Below are positions 35,083 to 45,826 of a DNA stretch of 64,000 bases, piece by piece (positions within the stretch are counted from its first letter, which is position 1; each line of letters starts with the position of its first letter). The stretch is taken from the NCBI GenBank assembly GCA_031292515.1, contig JARLGZ010000122.1:1-64000 (forward strand), in the 5' to 3' direction. The position numbers and the translations under genes were made by a program. The DNA comes from Puia sp. (lineage in GTDB: Bacteria; Bacteroidota; Bacteroidia; Chitinophagales; Chitinophagaceae). Below the pieces are notes generated by a model. That model did no database searches, was not told the DNA's origin, and saw only the letters and a program-made list of their open reading frames with translations.

Positions 35083-38000
35083 CTATTTATTCTGTTGCTT
35101 ATAATAGTTTACGCCTGCTTTGATCATCATTTGATCTTCGGGGTCATCTCCGTAAGGAGGAAGCATTTCTCCTGGTATGCTATAGGGTTGTCCCTGCTCT
35201 CCATAGAATTTAACCGGAGGGGCATATACCTGCCATTCAGGTTTAGAGGTCTTAGCTGCCATTTGTGCTGCTCCTGCTTGTCTTAGAAGAAATTCCTCAT
35301 CCCCAAACCAAGTTGCTGACCCTGTGGCGCCAAAAAGATAGTTGCCCATATTTTCTGAAGTATATTGAGCTCCTTGAAAAGCAAAAAGTGTTGAAGTGTT
35401 ATTTTGTCTGTCATATGCATGAGCGAAACCGTAGATAGTACTTTTATTGTTTTTTAGATCCCATTCCCCATGATTTCTAACTAAATTATAGAAGGTTGTA
35501 GGCAAAACGATTCCGCTTGCATAATTGATATCCTTATTTAGTAGGTTTGAAAATATTTCATCGGCGTCTATGTTGTTACCTATTTGTCCAATCCATCGAT
35601 TTGAATTACCAAGGAAATGATGAACATATACATCGGGGCTTTTTTTATCATTTTGAAATATACGGCCATCATTGCCTACAACAATCCCGCTTACTCCAAA
35701 AGGGTTGGTTTCGGAACTTGCTTCAGTATAATTCTCGACAGATCCTGCTTCAGCTTTTCCAGTTACTATATTTGATATTTCTCCTGTTTTTTTATTTTTA
35801 ACTCTAATAAAATTATATAAGTCATCGTCGCCATTCTGAGAATCCTCACCCTCCATTCCATCTCGATCGATAAATCGGATTGAATTATTAAATGCATAGT
35901 TATAAGGACTCCATCGCCTAGCAACTGCTGCCAACGGATCTATATTTTGCCATCTCCCAATTTGAACATCCAATAACCTTGCTCCATAATCATATTCTTC
36001 CAGGCCCGTTCCATCGGAGAACTCCTGGTTTTGGAATTCCTTCCCGTTGTAACGATACTTATTCTGGGCATATTGTGTTTTAATTGCCTTATCGGAAATC
36101 CCGGCCATAGTCAGACCGAATGGATAATAATGGTTTTCCTCTAGTACAGGACCTTGCTTATGTTGTACGGAAAGATTGTCAAAGAAAACATCCCAGCCCT
36201 GGGTTTCATTACTGACCCAAACATAAAGATATCCATTTTTTGTTATATTTAAAGGAGACCCCGGTGCAACAGAATTTAAAGTAGCGGCAGGATAAGTGCT
36301 GCTTGCTGCAGCAACAGAACCGCTAGAACTACTTACATAATTGAATTGATCGTCAAGGAATATCCAATTCAGGTATGCTTTCGGATAGCCGCTTGGGGGT
36401 GCAGGATCTTTTGAAGGAAGGAAGCTGTTGATGGCCGCATAAACAGGGCCTGAACTGGATGTAAATCCCGAGAGCCCTCCTTCCGCACCTCCCGTCGCGG
36501 TGTTCACCAATCCCAATGCAAAAGAATTCAATACATCATTTAGAGAACTATTGGTCGTAGTTATTGTATTTGTATTATAAAAGCTCTGTACTGCCATACT
36601 AACGGTATCGCCGCTCATAACTTTCAGCAAAAGGCTCGGTCCTGTTTTTTGGCCTGTTGAACCGTTATAATCTACTTTTGAAACACTGTCGTTAGGACTG
36701 GTGATTGCGAGCCTTGTCCCGGTTGGGATTCCAGAGTATCCCGGTACAGATGACCATGCATAGCTGGTATTCGTAATATTGGCAAATATCTGCGCTTCCG
36801 TAGTACGATAGGCTGCCTCCAGGCTGGCGAGATAGTTCGTTGTGTCTCTTTCTTGCGTCAGTAACATCCTGGTGTTTCCCAGGTGGTCTTTTTCAAAAAA
36901 GTCATACTCAAATTTATAGGCTGTAGTGCCCGTAGTATATTTGTGAAATGCCCACCTGGCTCTTCCTTCTTCGTGCGCTATATATTGCAATGTATCAGTT
37001 CCGTTTCCTGTAATACTCGATGAATATTGATAGGTCAAGCTGCCAATATAGGTAGTAACAGTTTTTTTTCCGACGAGGTTGTCAACTGTTACTTTTTGCT
37101 GCTTTGCGCCAGAAGCATCGTATATATATTTAATGTATCCTTTTCCTGTAAATACAATACTATCGGGAAGATTAAAATAATTATAGTGAATATAGCTGAT
37201 AGATTTATTATTATCCAAAGTCAGGTTTCCGTTTCCGTCATACGCATAATCATAAGACCCTTTTGTGCCTGTGTAATGGAAGTCGCCCAATTGGGAAGTG
37301 GGGTTGTTCACGGCATCCTGAACCTGACTTAGTTTATTCGTGGTTGCCTGGTAAGAATACGTCAACTGGTCAATTAAATTGGAAGCCCCTACCGTATACC
37401 CTTTTTGATTCATAGTTAGGATATTTCCGTTAGCATCATAGCTAAGATTACTCGTCGTAAAATCAATACCAGCACTTATGTCAAAACCACTTCCATTGTA
37501 TTGGGTAAAATTTGCTGCCGATAACCTACTCAAATTGTCATAAACAAAATCATATTTTCTGTTCACTCCGCTACCCGCTGTTTTCCACGTTGTTCCTTCA
37601 ATGTTTCCCGTATATTGAGGTGTTGTATATGTGTTTCCAGGTGCTATGGATGTCTGCTTGTCATAGCCCAGTTCTATCCCAAAATAATTATTGGTGGTAC
37701 CGGCTACATATTTTTTATTGATCCCTGTAATCCAGCCCCGGATGTTGTAATCATATATCAGGCTATCAATATTGTTGCCGATATATTTTGCCCGCAATTG
37801 CCCGACTTCGTTGTATTGCATGCTGTCTATAAGTTGGTCAGATGCGGCGTTATCAATATTTTTCCATAGGTGTCTTAGCCGAGATCCTTGATCATAATCC
37901 ATTTTTGTAATAACAATATGATTTTGTGCAATATTGCCATTCTTGGCATGGTTTAATAAATTGCGTAGTGGTTTCCCTGTAAAATCATACTGGATAGTAA

Positions 38001-41000
38001 CCGTATCTTTCGCACCAGAGTAATTAATTGTTTGGTTTTGAATATTTCGGCCATGGTCGTCGAAAAAGCTCACTCCGTATAGAAACTGAGTTCCTGCGGT
38101 GCCGATGACTTCTTTTTTGTACCCTGTCATCATACCCCTCGTTATTGGGAATTGTGTTATTGGCACCGGATACGCTGGTGAGCTGTTGTAGGATGTGTTA
38201 AAGTAGGCATTATTGGACGTATAAGTTGAATTGACATTTGCCATCAATCCGATCCCGCTCGTCCAGCTATAATCGTCATAATAGGTTTGGGTCAACAATT
38301 CATTGGTATAAGAACCAACTGATGGATAATTGATGCTGCTTGCCGCAAGATTGTCATGGTAAGTGTAATTGTTATAATTGGTGGGGTCTGTGATAAGGCC
38401 CGTAGAATCAGGTCTGTTTTCGCTGTCATATTTGATAAATTGCCATTTATGCTGCGCCCTTAATAAGGAATCTTGGGTCATCGCCAGCCGATCCCTCGCA
38501 TCATACACCATCCATGTTTCACCTTCTCCCGGAATCTTTTTAATAATTGTTCTCTTTCGGTAATCGTATTCATAGCGGTAACAGAGTCCAGTGTCAATTC
38601 CGCTATTGACGATCCAGTTGTTATTAATTGCTTGCACTGCCAACGGCGGGATCACATAGCGTAAATTATTTAGGTCATCGTATACATAGTATGTGCAAAG
38701 CCATCCTACATGGGCTGTACCGGGTGCTGCACTTACTTGAACCTTTGTCAGGATAATTTTCCCCTGTATGTCTTTGTATTGAACGGTAGAATTCCCTGCT
38801 TCGTCGGTTTTAATATTCTTGTAGAGTGTGCCAGGTGCATACGCGGCGCTGGTTGTCGGTATATTTTCGGGAGCGGAGGCTACCGTCCAGCATCTTACAC
38901 TATCTGAAGTCCCATTAACCTGATATTGTGCAGTTACGCCCCTGCCACTGCCATCCCAACTGGTGCCGGGTGCCATTGATTGATTGATCCTGTTTAATGG
39001 TGAAGGCTCGAATAGCGTTTCCTCATAAAAATTTTGTTCCCCCGCAAATTGAGAAGCGTTGAAATTATATTGGTCGGCTTGCGCTGTATACTTATAGTTG
39101 CCGTCGTTGGTGCTTGCTGCATAAGGGAGATATTTAATCGGTTCCCGACCAAGTGCATCATAGACTTCTAAACTCACGATGTCATTTTGAAGGGGGCTTT
39201 GCTGGAATCCTACAAATTGCACCTGCCTCCCCAATCCATCAAAATATTGGGTTGTTTGACTGACATCATATGGATTGGTTAATCCGGCTGCGCTCGCACT
39301 ATCCATCACCCCGGCCTTGCGAATTTCCCTAACCCGGATGAAGTTCAGGTCAGCTGTGGTTGAGGCAACAGCCACCAGTACCGTGTCTGAATTCGCGGTC
39401 TGGCCTCCGCAGGAAACCTGCCGGGTGTACCAGGTGTTGGCAGTCAGGTTGCCGGGAGCATAAGTGGTCCCGGTGGCGCCGCTGACGGCAGTAAATGTCG
39501 TCCCGTTGGTGGAACTTAGCCATTGATAAGTATAACTGCCACTGCAATTCCCACTGGAGGCGGGCGTACCGCTGAATCCCCCAGGGCTACTGCCTGAAGA
39601 GATCGATACATAGCTGGGCGATACAATGCCGGGAAGTAGTGGTGGGGTAACATTCACCAACGCAGAATTGCTATAGGTGACGGCGCCGTTGCTATTGACC
39701 ACCACGCGGAAATAGGAGGTCGCAGTCAGTGCCGTCGGTGTGTACGTCGATGCGGTGCCTGCGGTGCTGCTCCATGTCGCATTGTCCGGTGAGCTTTGCC
39801 ATTGGTAGGTATACACGCCGGTGCCGCCCGTAATCCCGCTTAGGGTAAGCGTGGTGGCATTTGTGCCGTAGCCAATTGTCTGTAATGTAGGGGCAATTGA
39901 GCCAGTACTCAATTGCGGGTATACGGTTACTTTGACGATAGGTGTATAGACGGTCTCAGAACCGCAGATCGTTTGAAAACGGTACCAGGTTGTCGTTGTC
40001 AGGTTTCCCGGGGAGTAACTAAGCGCACTGCTTCCGGCGCTTGTCCAGGTGGAGCCGTCGGGGGACTGCTGCCAAAGATAGCTGTATCCGCCGCTGCATA
40101 TGCCTCCGGTGGAGGGGGTAGCCGTCAGGGTCGGTTGGACTGCATTGTAGTTGATGGAATCCGATCCGGGGGTGACCGTGCCGGCTGCTAAATGTGCATG
40201 GGTCGTTATTGTGTCAATAGAGGAATAAGCCGTTGAACTGCCACAGGTGACCACATATTGGTAATAAGTGGTCTGTGTGAGTGCAGGCGGGGTATAATAG
40301 GTGGGACCTGTCCCGCTGGAAGTCGCGCCAGAAATAAGATAAAAGGTAGTGCCGTTGGAAGATGTCGTCCATTGATAGGAATAACTGGAACAGGTGCCAC
40401 CGGTGGCAGCCGCACCTGTCAGTTGCGTGGGTGTTCCCCCGGAGAAAATGTCCTGGTTGGGAGTGACTTTGCTGCCAGCCAAAGGAGGGGTGACAAAAAC
40501 GGTAGCCGAACCGGTATACCCGGTTTGTCCGTAGTTGCTGTAGGCGCTGCGTCGATAATAGGTTGTTTGGGTGAGCCCTGCTGAGAAAGACAGATTTTGT
40601 CCGGTGGCACCCGATATATTGGTCCAGGTAAGTCCGTCGGGGGCTGATTGCCATTGGTAGGAGTAAGAAACGGGAGAACACCCGCCGCCGCTGGCCACTC
40701 CACAGCTGATGGTCGTCGGAACGGCATTGTAGGCAATATTTTGTGTGGGATTGCTGATTGTTCCGGCCACGATGCTGCCGGCTACGCTAACGCTGAGGCT
40801 GCCGCTATAGGCCGGAGTACTATAGACGTGCATAGCTACAGTCCCAGTAGTATTACCGGTGCCCCAGGTCACCGATACCGAATTCAGGGAGGATCCGCTT
40901 TCTGTAGTATTGGTGGTGCCGGTAAATACACCTCCACCACCGGATAGTTCCCAATAACAGGATTGCCCGCTAGTATAGGTGGAACTGACACTATAGGTAT

Positions 41001-41157
41001 ACGCTGTTCCTGTATTGGTACAGGTTGTGCCTGATATGGTGATCGTTTGCGACAAAGCCGTCTGGCCCCAAAAAAACAGGATCATTCCAAAGAAAGCAAT
41101 ACGCATAGGATGTTCGGGTAGAATGATCTGGGAATATGGTTTGTGTAAATGCATCAT
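35083..41157 (-). CDS. Secreted Rhs polymorphic toxin: Ig-like repeats, DUF6443/YD repeats, toxin-44-like tail
   Basis: 2024 residues. Signal segment [20 protein letters not shown] (a second ATG at 41106 starts right there). About 37-610: one divergent and five regular Ig/PKD-like units of about 90 residues, each with Y-x-YQWQxSxDGxxW and a Thr-rich YYR strand. About 620-850: DUF6443-like start of the Rhs shell ([20 protein letters not shown]). About 850-1690: YD/Rhs repeats. About 1700-1770: Rhs core ([59 protein letters not shown]). The last about 255 residues are the variable tail; [27 protein letters not shown] and [18 protein letters not shown] fit polymorphic toxin type 44. Rhs shells enclose the toxin and cleave it off after the core. 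No type IX sorting domain is seen. Confidence 0.85.
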   Translation of the reverse strand: MMHLHKPYSQIILPEHPMRIAFFGMILFFWGQTALSQTITISGTTCTNTGTAYTYSVSSTYTSGQSCYWELSGGGGVFTGTTNTTESGSSLNSVSVTWGTGNTTGTVAMHVYSTPAYSGSLSVSVAGSIVAGTISNPTQNIAYNAVPTTISCGVASGGGCSPVSYSYQWQSAPDGLTWTNISGATGQNLSFSAGLTQTTYYRRSAYSNYGQTGYTGSATVFVTPPLAGSKVTPNQDIFSGGTPTQLTGAAATGGTCSSYSYQWTTSSNGTTFYLISGATSSGTGPTYYTPPALTQTTYYQYVVTCGSSTAYSSIDTITTHAHLAAGTVTPGSDSINYNAVQPTLTATPSTGGICSGGYSYLWQQSPDGSTWTSAGSSALSYSPGNLTTTTWYRFQTICGSETVYTPIVKVTVYPQLSTGSIAPTLQTIGYGTNATTLTLSGITGGTGVYTYQWQSSPDNATWSSTAGTASTYTPTALTATSYFRVVVNSNGAVTYSNSALVNVTPPLLPGIVSPSYVSISSGSSPGGFSGTPASSGNCSGSYTYQWLSSTNGTTFTAVSGATGTTYAPGNLTANTWYTRQVSCGGQTANSDTVLVAVASTTADLNFIRVREIRKAGVMDSASAAGLTNPYDVSQTTQYFDGLGRQVQFVGFQQSPLQNDIVSLEVYDALGREPIKYLPYAASTNDGNYKYTAQADQYNFNASQFAGEQNFYEETLFEPSPLNRINQSMAPGTSWDGSGRGVTAQYQVNGTSDSVRCWTVASAPENIPTTSAAYAPGTLYKNIKTDEAGNSTVQYKDIQGKIILTKVQVSAAPGTAHVGWLCTYYVYDDLNNLRYVIPPLAVQAINNNWIVNSGIDTGLCYRYEYDYRKRTIIKKIPGEGETWMVYDARDRLAMTQDSLLRAQHKWQFIKYDSENRPDSTGLITDPTNYNNYTYHDNLAASSINYPSVGSYTNELLTQTYYDDYSWTSGIGLMANVNSTYTSNNAYFNTSYNSSPAYPVPITQFPITRGMMTGYKKEVIGTAGTQFLYGVSFFDDHGRNIQNQTINYSGAKDTVTIQYDFTGKPLRNLLNHAKNGNIAQNHIVITKMDYDQGSRLRHLWKNIDNAASDQLIDSMQYNEVGQLRAKYIGNNIDSLIYDYNIRGWITGINKKYVAGTTNNYFGIELGYDKQTSIAPGNTYTTPQYTGNIEGTTWKTAGSGVNRKYDFVYDNLSRLSAANFTQYNGSGFDISAGIDFTTSNLSYDANGNILTMNQKGYTVGASNLIDQLTYSYQATTNKLSQVQDAVNNPTSQLGDFHYTGTKGSYDYAYDGNGNLTLDNNKSISYIHYNYFNLPDSIVFTGKGYIKYIYDASGAKQQKVTVDNLVGKKTVTTYIGSLTYQYSSSITGNGTDTLQYIAHEEGRARWAFHKYTTGTTAYKFEYDFFEKDHLGNTRMLLTQERDTTNYLASLEAAYRTTEAQIFANITNTSYAWSSVPGYSGIPTGTRLAITSPNDSVSKVDYNGSTGQKTGPSLLLKVMSGDTVSMAVQSFYNTNTITTTNSSLNDVLNSFALGLVNTATGGAEGGLSGFTSSSGPVYAAINSFLPSKDPAPPSGYPKAYLNWIFLDDQFNYVSSSSGSVAAASSTYPAATLNSVAPGSPLNITKNGYLYVWVSNETQGWDVFFDNLSVQHKQGPVLEENHYYPFGLTMAGISDKAIKTQYAQNKYRYNGKEFQNQEFSDGTGLEEYDYGARLLDVQIGRWQNIDPLAAVARRWSPYNYAFNNSIRFIDRDGMEGEDSQNGDDDLYNFIRVKNKKTGEISNIVTGKAEAGSVENYTEASSETNPFGVSGIVVGNDGRIFQNDKKSPDVYVHHFLGNSNRWIGQIGNNIDADEIFSNLLNKDINYASGIVLPTTFYNLVRNHGEWDLKNNKSTIYGFAHAYDRQNNTSTLFAFQGAQYTSENMGNYLFGATGSATWFGDEEFLLRQAGAAQMAAKTSKPEWQVYAPPVKFYGEQGQPYSIPGEMLPPYGDDPEDQMMIKAGVNYYKQQNK

Positions 41158-41182
41158 GTTAGCGGTGTGTTTGGGGTTTTGC

Positions 41183-41851
41183 TCAAGGCAGGGGATTTGG
41201 GCGGTTATTAATCATACCGGTCGATGGCGGTATGACCAGGATGGCGGCAATGACGGAATAGTCAATAGAGCCGGATATTGATTCGGTCACTTTCAACCGG
41301 TAATACTTGCTTATAGGGAGAGTGGCGGAAAAAAGAAAGTCCTGACCGGTGACACCCGCCGTATCCGTCCAGTTCATGGCGTCTTCGGATTGTTGCCATT
41401 GATAAACATAGGATGGGGAGCAACTTCCACCGGTAGCGGCTGCACAATGAAGCGCAATCGGCAAACTAGCGTTGGTAAGATATTGCAAGGTATCCTGGGG
41501 GTCGAGGGCACCTGCCTGTAAGGGTTGAGCAATCGTCACCTGCTGCGTTGAATTGCCGGCAGAAGAAGTAATGGAAATACTGCCCGCGCTCGCCGAGCTG
41601 TCCCATATGATCCGCACGAATGATACAGGAGAGCCATTACGGCAATGAGTGCTGGAGTCCGCCAATATCCCACCGGTGACGCAGACCTGGAGAGTGGCGT
41701 TACCGCTCCACCCGGCCTGAATACTATATTGGTAGCCCAATCCAGGCAGGACGCAACCCGGTCCGCTGACCGTGACCTGGGCACCGGCGAATGGCGAATA
41801 AAAATGACCCGCCAGCAGGAAGAAAACGAAAGAAAACTGTTTGAAACGCAT
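41183..41851 (-). CDS. Secreted Ig-like protein homologous to the toxin N-terminus
   Basis: 222 residues. Signal peptide ([20 protein letters not shown]), then a domain starting [20 protein letters not shown] that parallels the mature start of the downstream Rhs toxin ([20 protein letters not shown]), followed by one regular Ig-like unit ([26 protein letters not shown]). It ends there, with no Rhs part. So it is a stand-alone copy of the first about 200 residues of the toxin, 25 bp upstream of it in the operon. Possible roles: docking or chaperone-like partner, anchoring decoy, or a duplication remnant. The frame is intact, which favours a function. Confidence 0.8.
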   Translation of the reverse strand: MRFKQFSFVFFLLAGHFYSPFAGAQVTVSGPGCVLPGLGYQYSIQAGWSGNATLQVCVTGGILADSSTHCRNGSPVSFVRIIWDSSASAGSISITSSAGNSTQQVTIAQPLQAGALDPQDTLQYLTNASLPIALHCAAATGGSCSPSYVYQWQQSEDAMNWTDTAGVTGQDFLFSATLPISKYYRLKVTESISGSIDYSVIAAILVIPPSTGMINNRPNPLP

Positions 41852-41907
41852 AGGTTTGGTCCGTTAACGGTGATTCAATAAGCCTTTTCAGGCCGGTTTT
41901 CGGTGGC

Positions 41908-44900
41908 TCAATATTGCATCCCTGTGATCGTCTGATAGTGGTACTGGATCGTCTTGATGATATTCAGGTCCTGGTCTTTTATCCACTTTAACCTCCCTAG
42001 TCCGTCATAGAAATAATAGGTGATTCGATTGTCCACATCGCAACTGGCAGTCATCCCTAATACCGGGGTATAGGTATAGGTCGTCATTTGAGCAGTGGAC
42101 GGATATAGTCTCAACTCGTCGATACTACCGCTACCGCTGACTGTGATGGTGGTGTTGCCTGTTGCCGTATGTTCAAAATAAGTCCAGCCGTTGATAGTCT
42201 TTCCCTGCTTCACCGATGTGCTACCGGTCACGGTGTAGCTGCTGCCCGTCTTACTCCAATAAGACACGATATAGCTGGTTCCGCTGGTGAGACCTGATTT
42301 ACTCACACTACCGCTGGAAAGGCCATAACTCTTACTTCCCGTTGGCGCCGTGGCGTCAGTGGCCGGTGTCCCGGTAAACGACCAGTTTCCTTGTCCGTTG
42401 GCCTCAAAAGAAGTGTAAGCAATGTCGGACTGTGCTGCATTGGAAACTTTGGCGATAGGCATCATATTCAGGTAGTCCCAGATATACGAGAAGGTCAACC
42501 CATTGCGAGGTAACACCTGCAGCGGGTTTCCATTGGCAAAGGTGAAAAAGGTCTCGTCCACGTAGCGGCTGTCTTTGGTGATGGTACTGCCCGATACGGA
42601 TGAATTGGTAAAAGTAGCCGATGGCGCTTGTAAATTGATCAATTTCGTCCTTCCCGGATAGGCATACCCTACGGGGCTGGTGGAGGTGTCATATCGGGTG
42701 AAGCTGGCATGCAGCAAATTCAGGTCTTTCCATTCACTGGTTTCAATGGCGGCGTTCTCATACATATTTTGCAGGCGTAGCACAGGCTTTAGCAGCGTGT
42801 CCGCAGCGGACAAGGCGGAGACATAACAGGCTGACACCAGGTTGGTCGAATCCGGCGCATATGTCCGGCGTCGCCATCTGATCAGATTCTGCCGCGCCTG
42901 CATGAGGGATTCCCGGTAGGTGGTGAAAACAGTCGCCCGGCAATTGGTCGTATTGTTGACCTGGGGGGTGCAACTGGTGATATTGGAAGCCATTGTATTT
43001 CCCGCATTTTGGACGGCTGTCATGTAATATGGCAGGCTGTCGGGTACCGCGTCGCAACTGGCGATCCGGTAATCCAACGCATATTTGAAATTGGTTACCA
43101 GGCTGTCCCCGGTAGACGTCGTCGTGACCGTTCTGGTAGGTTGATTGTGGTAAGGACTTCCGTAATACACCGTGGTGGTTTTGGTCACCTGCGCAAAGTT
43201 TGCCAGGTCATAGTCTGTTTCAACAATCTTATTCTGTGTTTTACGCATGGATTGCAGATTGTATTCCGTATACGAATACATACCCGGGACATTCACCGTA
43301 ACATGGCCGGGTGTTAGCATTGAATCATTAACAAATACAGGATAAAAGTATTGTTCCTTCAATGCTTGCCCGGATTGGTTAAAAGATCCTTCATAACTCT
43401 GTTCCTCCCGCAGTGGTTCGAATGCTACGGGAGCCGAAGGGTAATTCGGGATCGATCCGTCACAAAGGCTCGATTGTATGATGGATCTTACGCAGACATC
43501 GGTGAGATTATATGCGTTATTGCTATAGTAAATCGACGGATAATATTTATGAACGCTCTTCCCATTTCCCGTCTGAGATACATCCACTTCGCTATAGCCA
43601 ACGTTTTCTCCCTGCATCGTTGCCATCGCGCGAATGGTACCCGGAGACACGAAATAGGCATGGCCGCTATATCCATCACAGGTGGAACAGCCATTGGGTG
43701 AGCAATAGGGCCAGACAGTACCCAAAAGGTCATTCCGAATGATCTGGACATAGGTGGGGATACTATATAGAATATCGTTACTCATACTGTTTGCATCCAG
43801 ATAATCATAGTTGGTGACGATATTATTAGGTGTCAGCCCGTCATTGCTGGTAATTGAGTTTATACGTAAGCCGCCGACGGCAAAAGACGCCTGGTAGGTG
43901 GTGTTTTGTTCTTGCTGAATTGTGGCATAGGCACCGCCGGTGACAGCCGCCGAGTCAGGTATTGACAATATCGCGGTGTAGGTACCTCCTGGCAGGTTGC
44001 TTACAGTGGTTTGATAGCTTGAAATAATATTGGGATTGTAGTAAACCTGAGCATTGCTGCTGTTAAGAATAGTCAGGGATACGTCCTGATTGGCTGTATA
44101 CGTCACCGTGATCGTGAGCGGGGCATTGTTGTTCTCAACATTCAAGGTATTTCTCATAGAGTATTCATCTTGCCCATACATATTGACGACCATTGCTCCA
44201 AGAAAGACATCTGATAACTCGCTTCCGGTCGTGTTATAGATTGCTTTGGTTCCGTAATTGAACTGGGTATACCCCCCGGTAGGATACGTGATTTGTTGTA
44301 GTGTTCCAGCCCGCATGGTGGGCCAACTGGCATCCCGGTTATCGCCCGGGTGGGAAACGGGTCCGGTGCCTCCGGTAGAATATACCGTATACGTCGGGAT
44401 GAGCGTCGTATTTCCCGTTTGGCCGTTTGCATATCCCCAATGATCTACAGCAAAGCTCAGCCTCCGTGGCAACGTTTCTGTAAAATAGGAAAACTTGTAA
44501 GGTGGCACAAGGAGGCTTCCGTCGCAGGAAGTTTCCTTTACGCTGTCCAAACGCAACCGGTACTCATCGGCATGCAGATTATAGGTATTGTAAAAAGATA
44601 AACTTGTATTAAGCGCCGAAGTATCCCGGGTATAATCATAGTAGAAAGTATCTTTCTTACAAAACCCAAGATTGTTGGATATGGCGATGCTCCCCAAAGA
44701 ATAGGAACTGGTATTGGCAGCATCGGTAAAAGAACTGTTTACACTCATTCCCGCTGTGAGATCTGTTCTTGGACTGGCAGACGGTGTAAAAATTACCTGT
44801 CCATTCGGAAAATTAATCTGACTAAGCCTTACGCCGTTGATGAAATTTTTCACGACGTTATAGCCGGTCTGTGTATAGCTGGAGCCGGAGGCTGAATAGT

Positions 44901-45771
44901 TCGAGCTGAGTACCGGATACATCGCAAGGGTATAGTAGCTATAGCTTTCGGCCTGGTATACCAGGTTGATTGAATCCATCCCATCTGCCGAAAGGACTTT
45001 ATTCAAAAACCAGGAAGAGGCTACGCCGCTGTTGGATGAGTAGCCATTTTGAGTGGTCCCGGCGATCGTTGATTCGATCGGAGGGACCGATGAATTGTCG
45101 TTGCCGGCCTGTCCAAAATAGTACCGGGTTCCATCGGGGGTAATTACCACAAATCCTTGAAAGCCATAGCCCGTTTGAAATAAAGGTTGAATCTTGAAAT
45201 CCTGGTCTGGCAAAAGGATAGGCGTCCGGTCATCATTGAAATAGAATTTTCCGGTATAGCCCCCAAAATTAAAAAAATAGAGATCCGGTTGCCCGTCTTT
45301 CACGCCCCTGGCAAAAGACACGTCATCGGGGGTCGTATAGCCGGTTTGGTTGAGGTAGCTTTCGAATCCGAAGTCGCTGTAGTATCCGTTGGTAATGGTG
45401 GTACCTGGGTTGTTCCCGCGGTCATCCGGAGCGCCTACCACGGTCCGGGTAATCATGCCCCCTGCATTCAACGCCCAGCCTGAGCCTACCCACCCGGCTG
45501 GTTCCAGCACCTTAATTCCGCTGGCATGATAGCTAAGCCCGATGGGCAGTTTCAGGGATCCGGACTGTACGGTATAAATGGGGATGCCGATCTGGGGTAC
45601 CCCGGTATGGTAGTTAACCGGAATGTCGCCGAATTTCCCAAGTGAGGCAGCCGTGGGCGATGCGATGGAAACCTGCCCAATCGTGTTGGACGTGTCCTGG
45701 GCTGTAGCAGTGCTCAGGATACCGGAAAAGACAAGGGTGAAAATCACCGGGAGGTGTGGGGTCTTGTACAT
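41908..45771 (-). CDS. Large secreted Rhs-associated protein
   Basis: 1287 residues. Signal peptide (LPVIFTLVFSGILSTATAQ), then PTAASLGKFGDIPVNYHTGV and IGLSYHASGIKVLEPAGWVG, the N-terminal pattern of large Bacteroidota proteins commonly encoded just before Rhs/DUF6443 proteins. The middle is beta-rich without motifs I can name; about 1135-1230 looks like a small carbohydrate-binding-type beta-sandwich (GNWSFTGTPATDATAPTGSK). The end, ITYYFYDGLGRLKWIKDQDL, is a YD repeat. It lacks a toxin tail. Likely a surface or shell partner of the toxin encoded two genes later. Confidence 0.75.
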   Translation of the reverse strand: MYKTPHLPVIFTLVFSGILSTATAQDTSNTIGQVSIASPTAASLGKFGDIPVNYHTGVPQIGIPIYTVQSGSLKLPIGLSYHASGIKVLEPAGWVGSGWALNAGGMITRTVVGAPDDRGNNPGTTITNGYYSDFGFESYLNQTGYTTPDDVSFARGVKDGQPDLYFFNFGGYTGKFYFNDDRTPILLPDQDFKIQPLFQTGYGFQGFVVITPDGTRYYFGQAGNDNSSVPPIESTIAGTTQNGYSSNSGVASSWFLNKVLSADGMDSINLVYQAESYSYYTLAMYPVLSSNYSASGSSYTQTGYNVVKNFINGVRLSQINFPNGQVIFTPSASPRTDLTAGMSVNSSFTDAANTSSYSLGSIAISNNLGFCKKDTFYYDYTRDTSALNTSLSFYNTYNLHADEYRLRLDSVKETSCDGSLLVPPYKFSYFTETLPRRLSFAVDHWGYANGQTGNTTLIPTYTVYSTGGTGPVSHPGDNRDASWPTMRAGTLQQITYPTGGYTQFNYGTKAIYNTTGSELSDVFLGAMVVNMYGQDEYSMRNTLNVENNNAPLTITVTYTANQDVSLTILNSSNAQVYYNPNIISSYQTTVSNLPGGTYTAILSIPDSAAVTGGAYATIQQEQNTTYQASFAVGGLRINSITSNDGLTPNNIVTNYDYLDANSMSNDILYSIPTYVQIIRNDLLGTVWPYCSPNGCSTCDGYSGHAYFVSPGTIRAMATMQGENVGYSEVDVSQTGNGKSVHKYYPSIYYSNNAYNLTDVCVRSIIQSSLCDGSIPNYPSAPVAFEPLREEQSYEGSFNQSGQALKEQYFYPVFVNDSMLTPGHVTVNVPGMYSYTEYNLQSMRKTQNKIVETDYDLANFAQVTKTTTVYYGSPYHNQPTRTVTTTSTGDSLVTNFKYALDYRIASCDAVPDSLPYYMTAVQNAGNTMASNITSCTPQVNNTTNCRATVFTTYRESLMQARQNLIRWRRRTYAPDSTNLVSACYVSALSAADTLLKPVLRLQNMYENAAIETSEWKDLNLLHASFTRYDTSTSPVGYAYPGRTKLINLQAPSATFTNSSVSGSTITKDSRYVDETFFTFANGNPLQVLPRNGLTFSYIWDYLNMMPIAKVSNAAQSDIAYTSFEANGQGNWSFTGTPATDATAPTGSKSYGLSSGSVSKSGLTSGTSYIVSYWSKTGSSYTVTGSTSVKQGKTINGWTYFEHTATGNTTITVSGSGSIDELRLYPSTAQMTTYTYTPVLGMTASCDVDNRITYYFYDGLGRLKWIKDQDLNIIKTIQYHYQTITGMQY

Positions 45772-45826
45772 AGTTAGTCAATAATATTTTGCGAATCGAT
45801 CTTTATCGTCTATTTTTCTGCCACGC

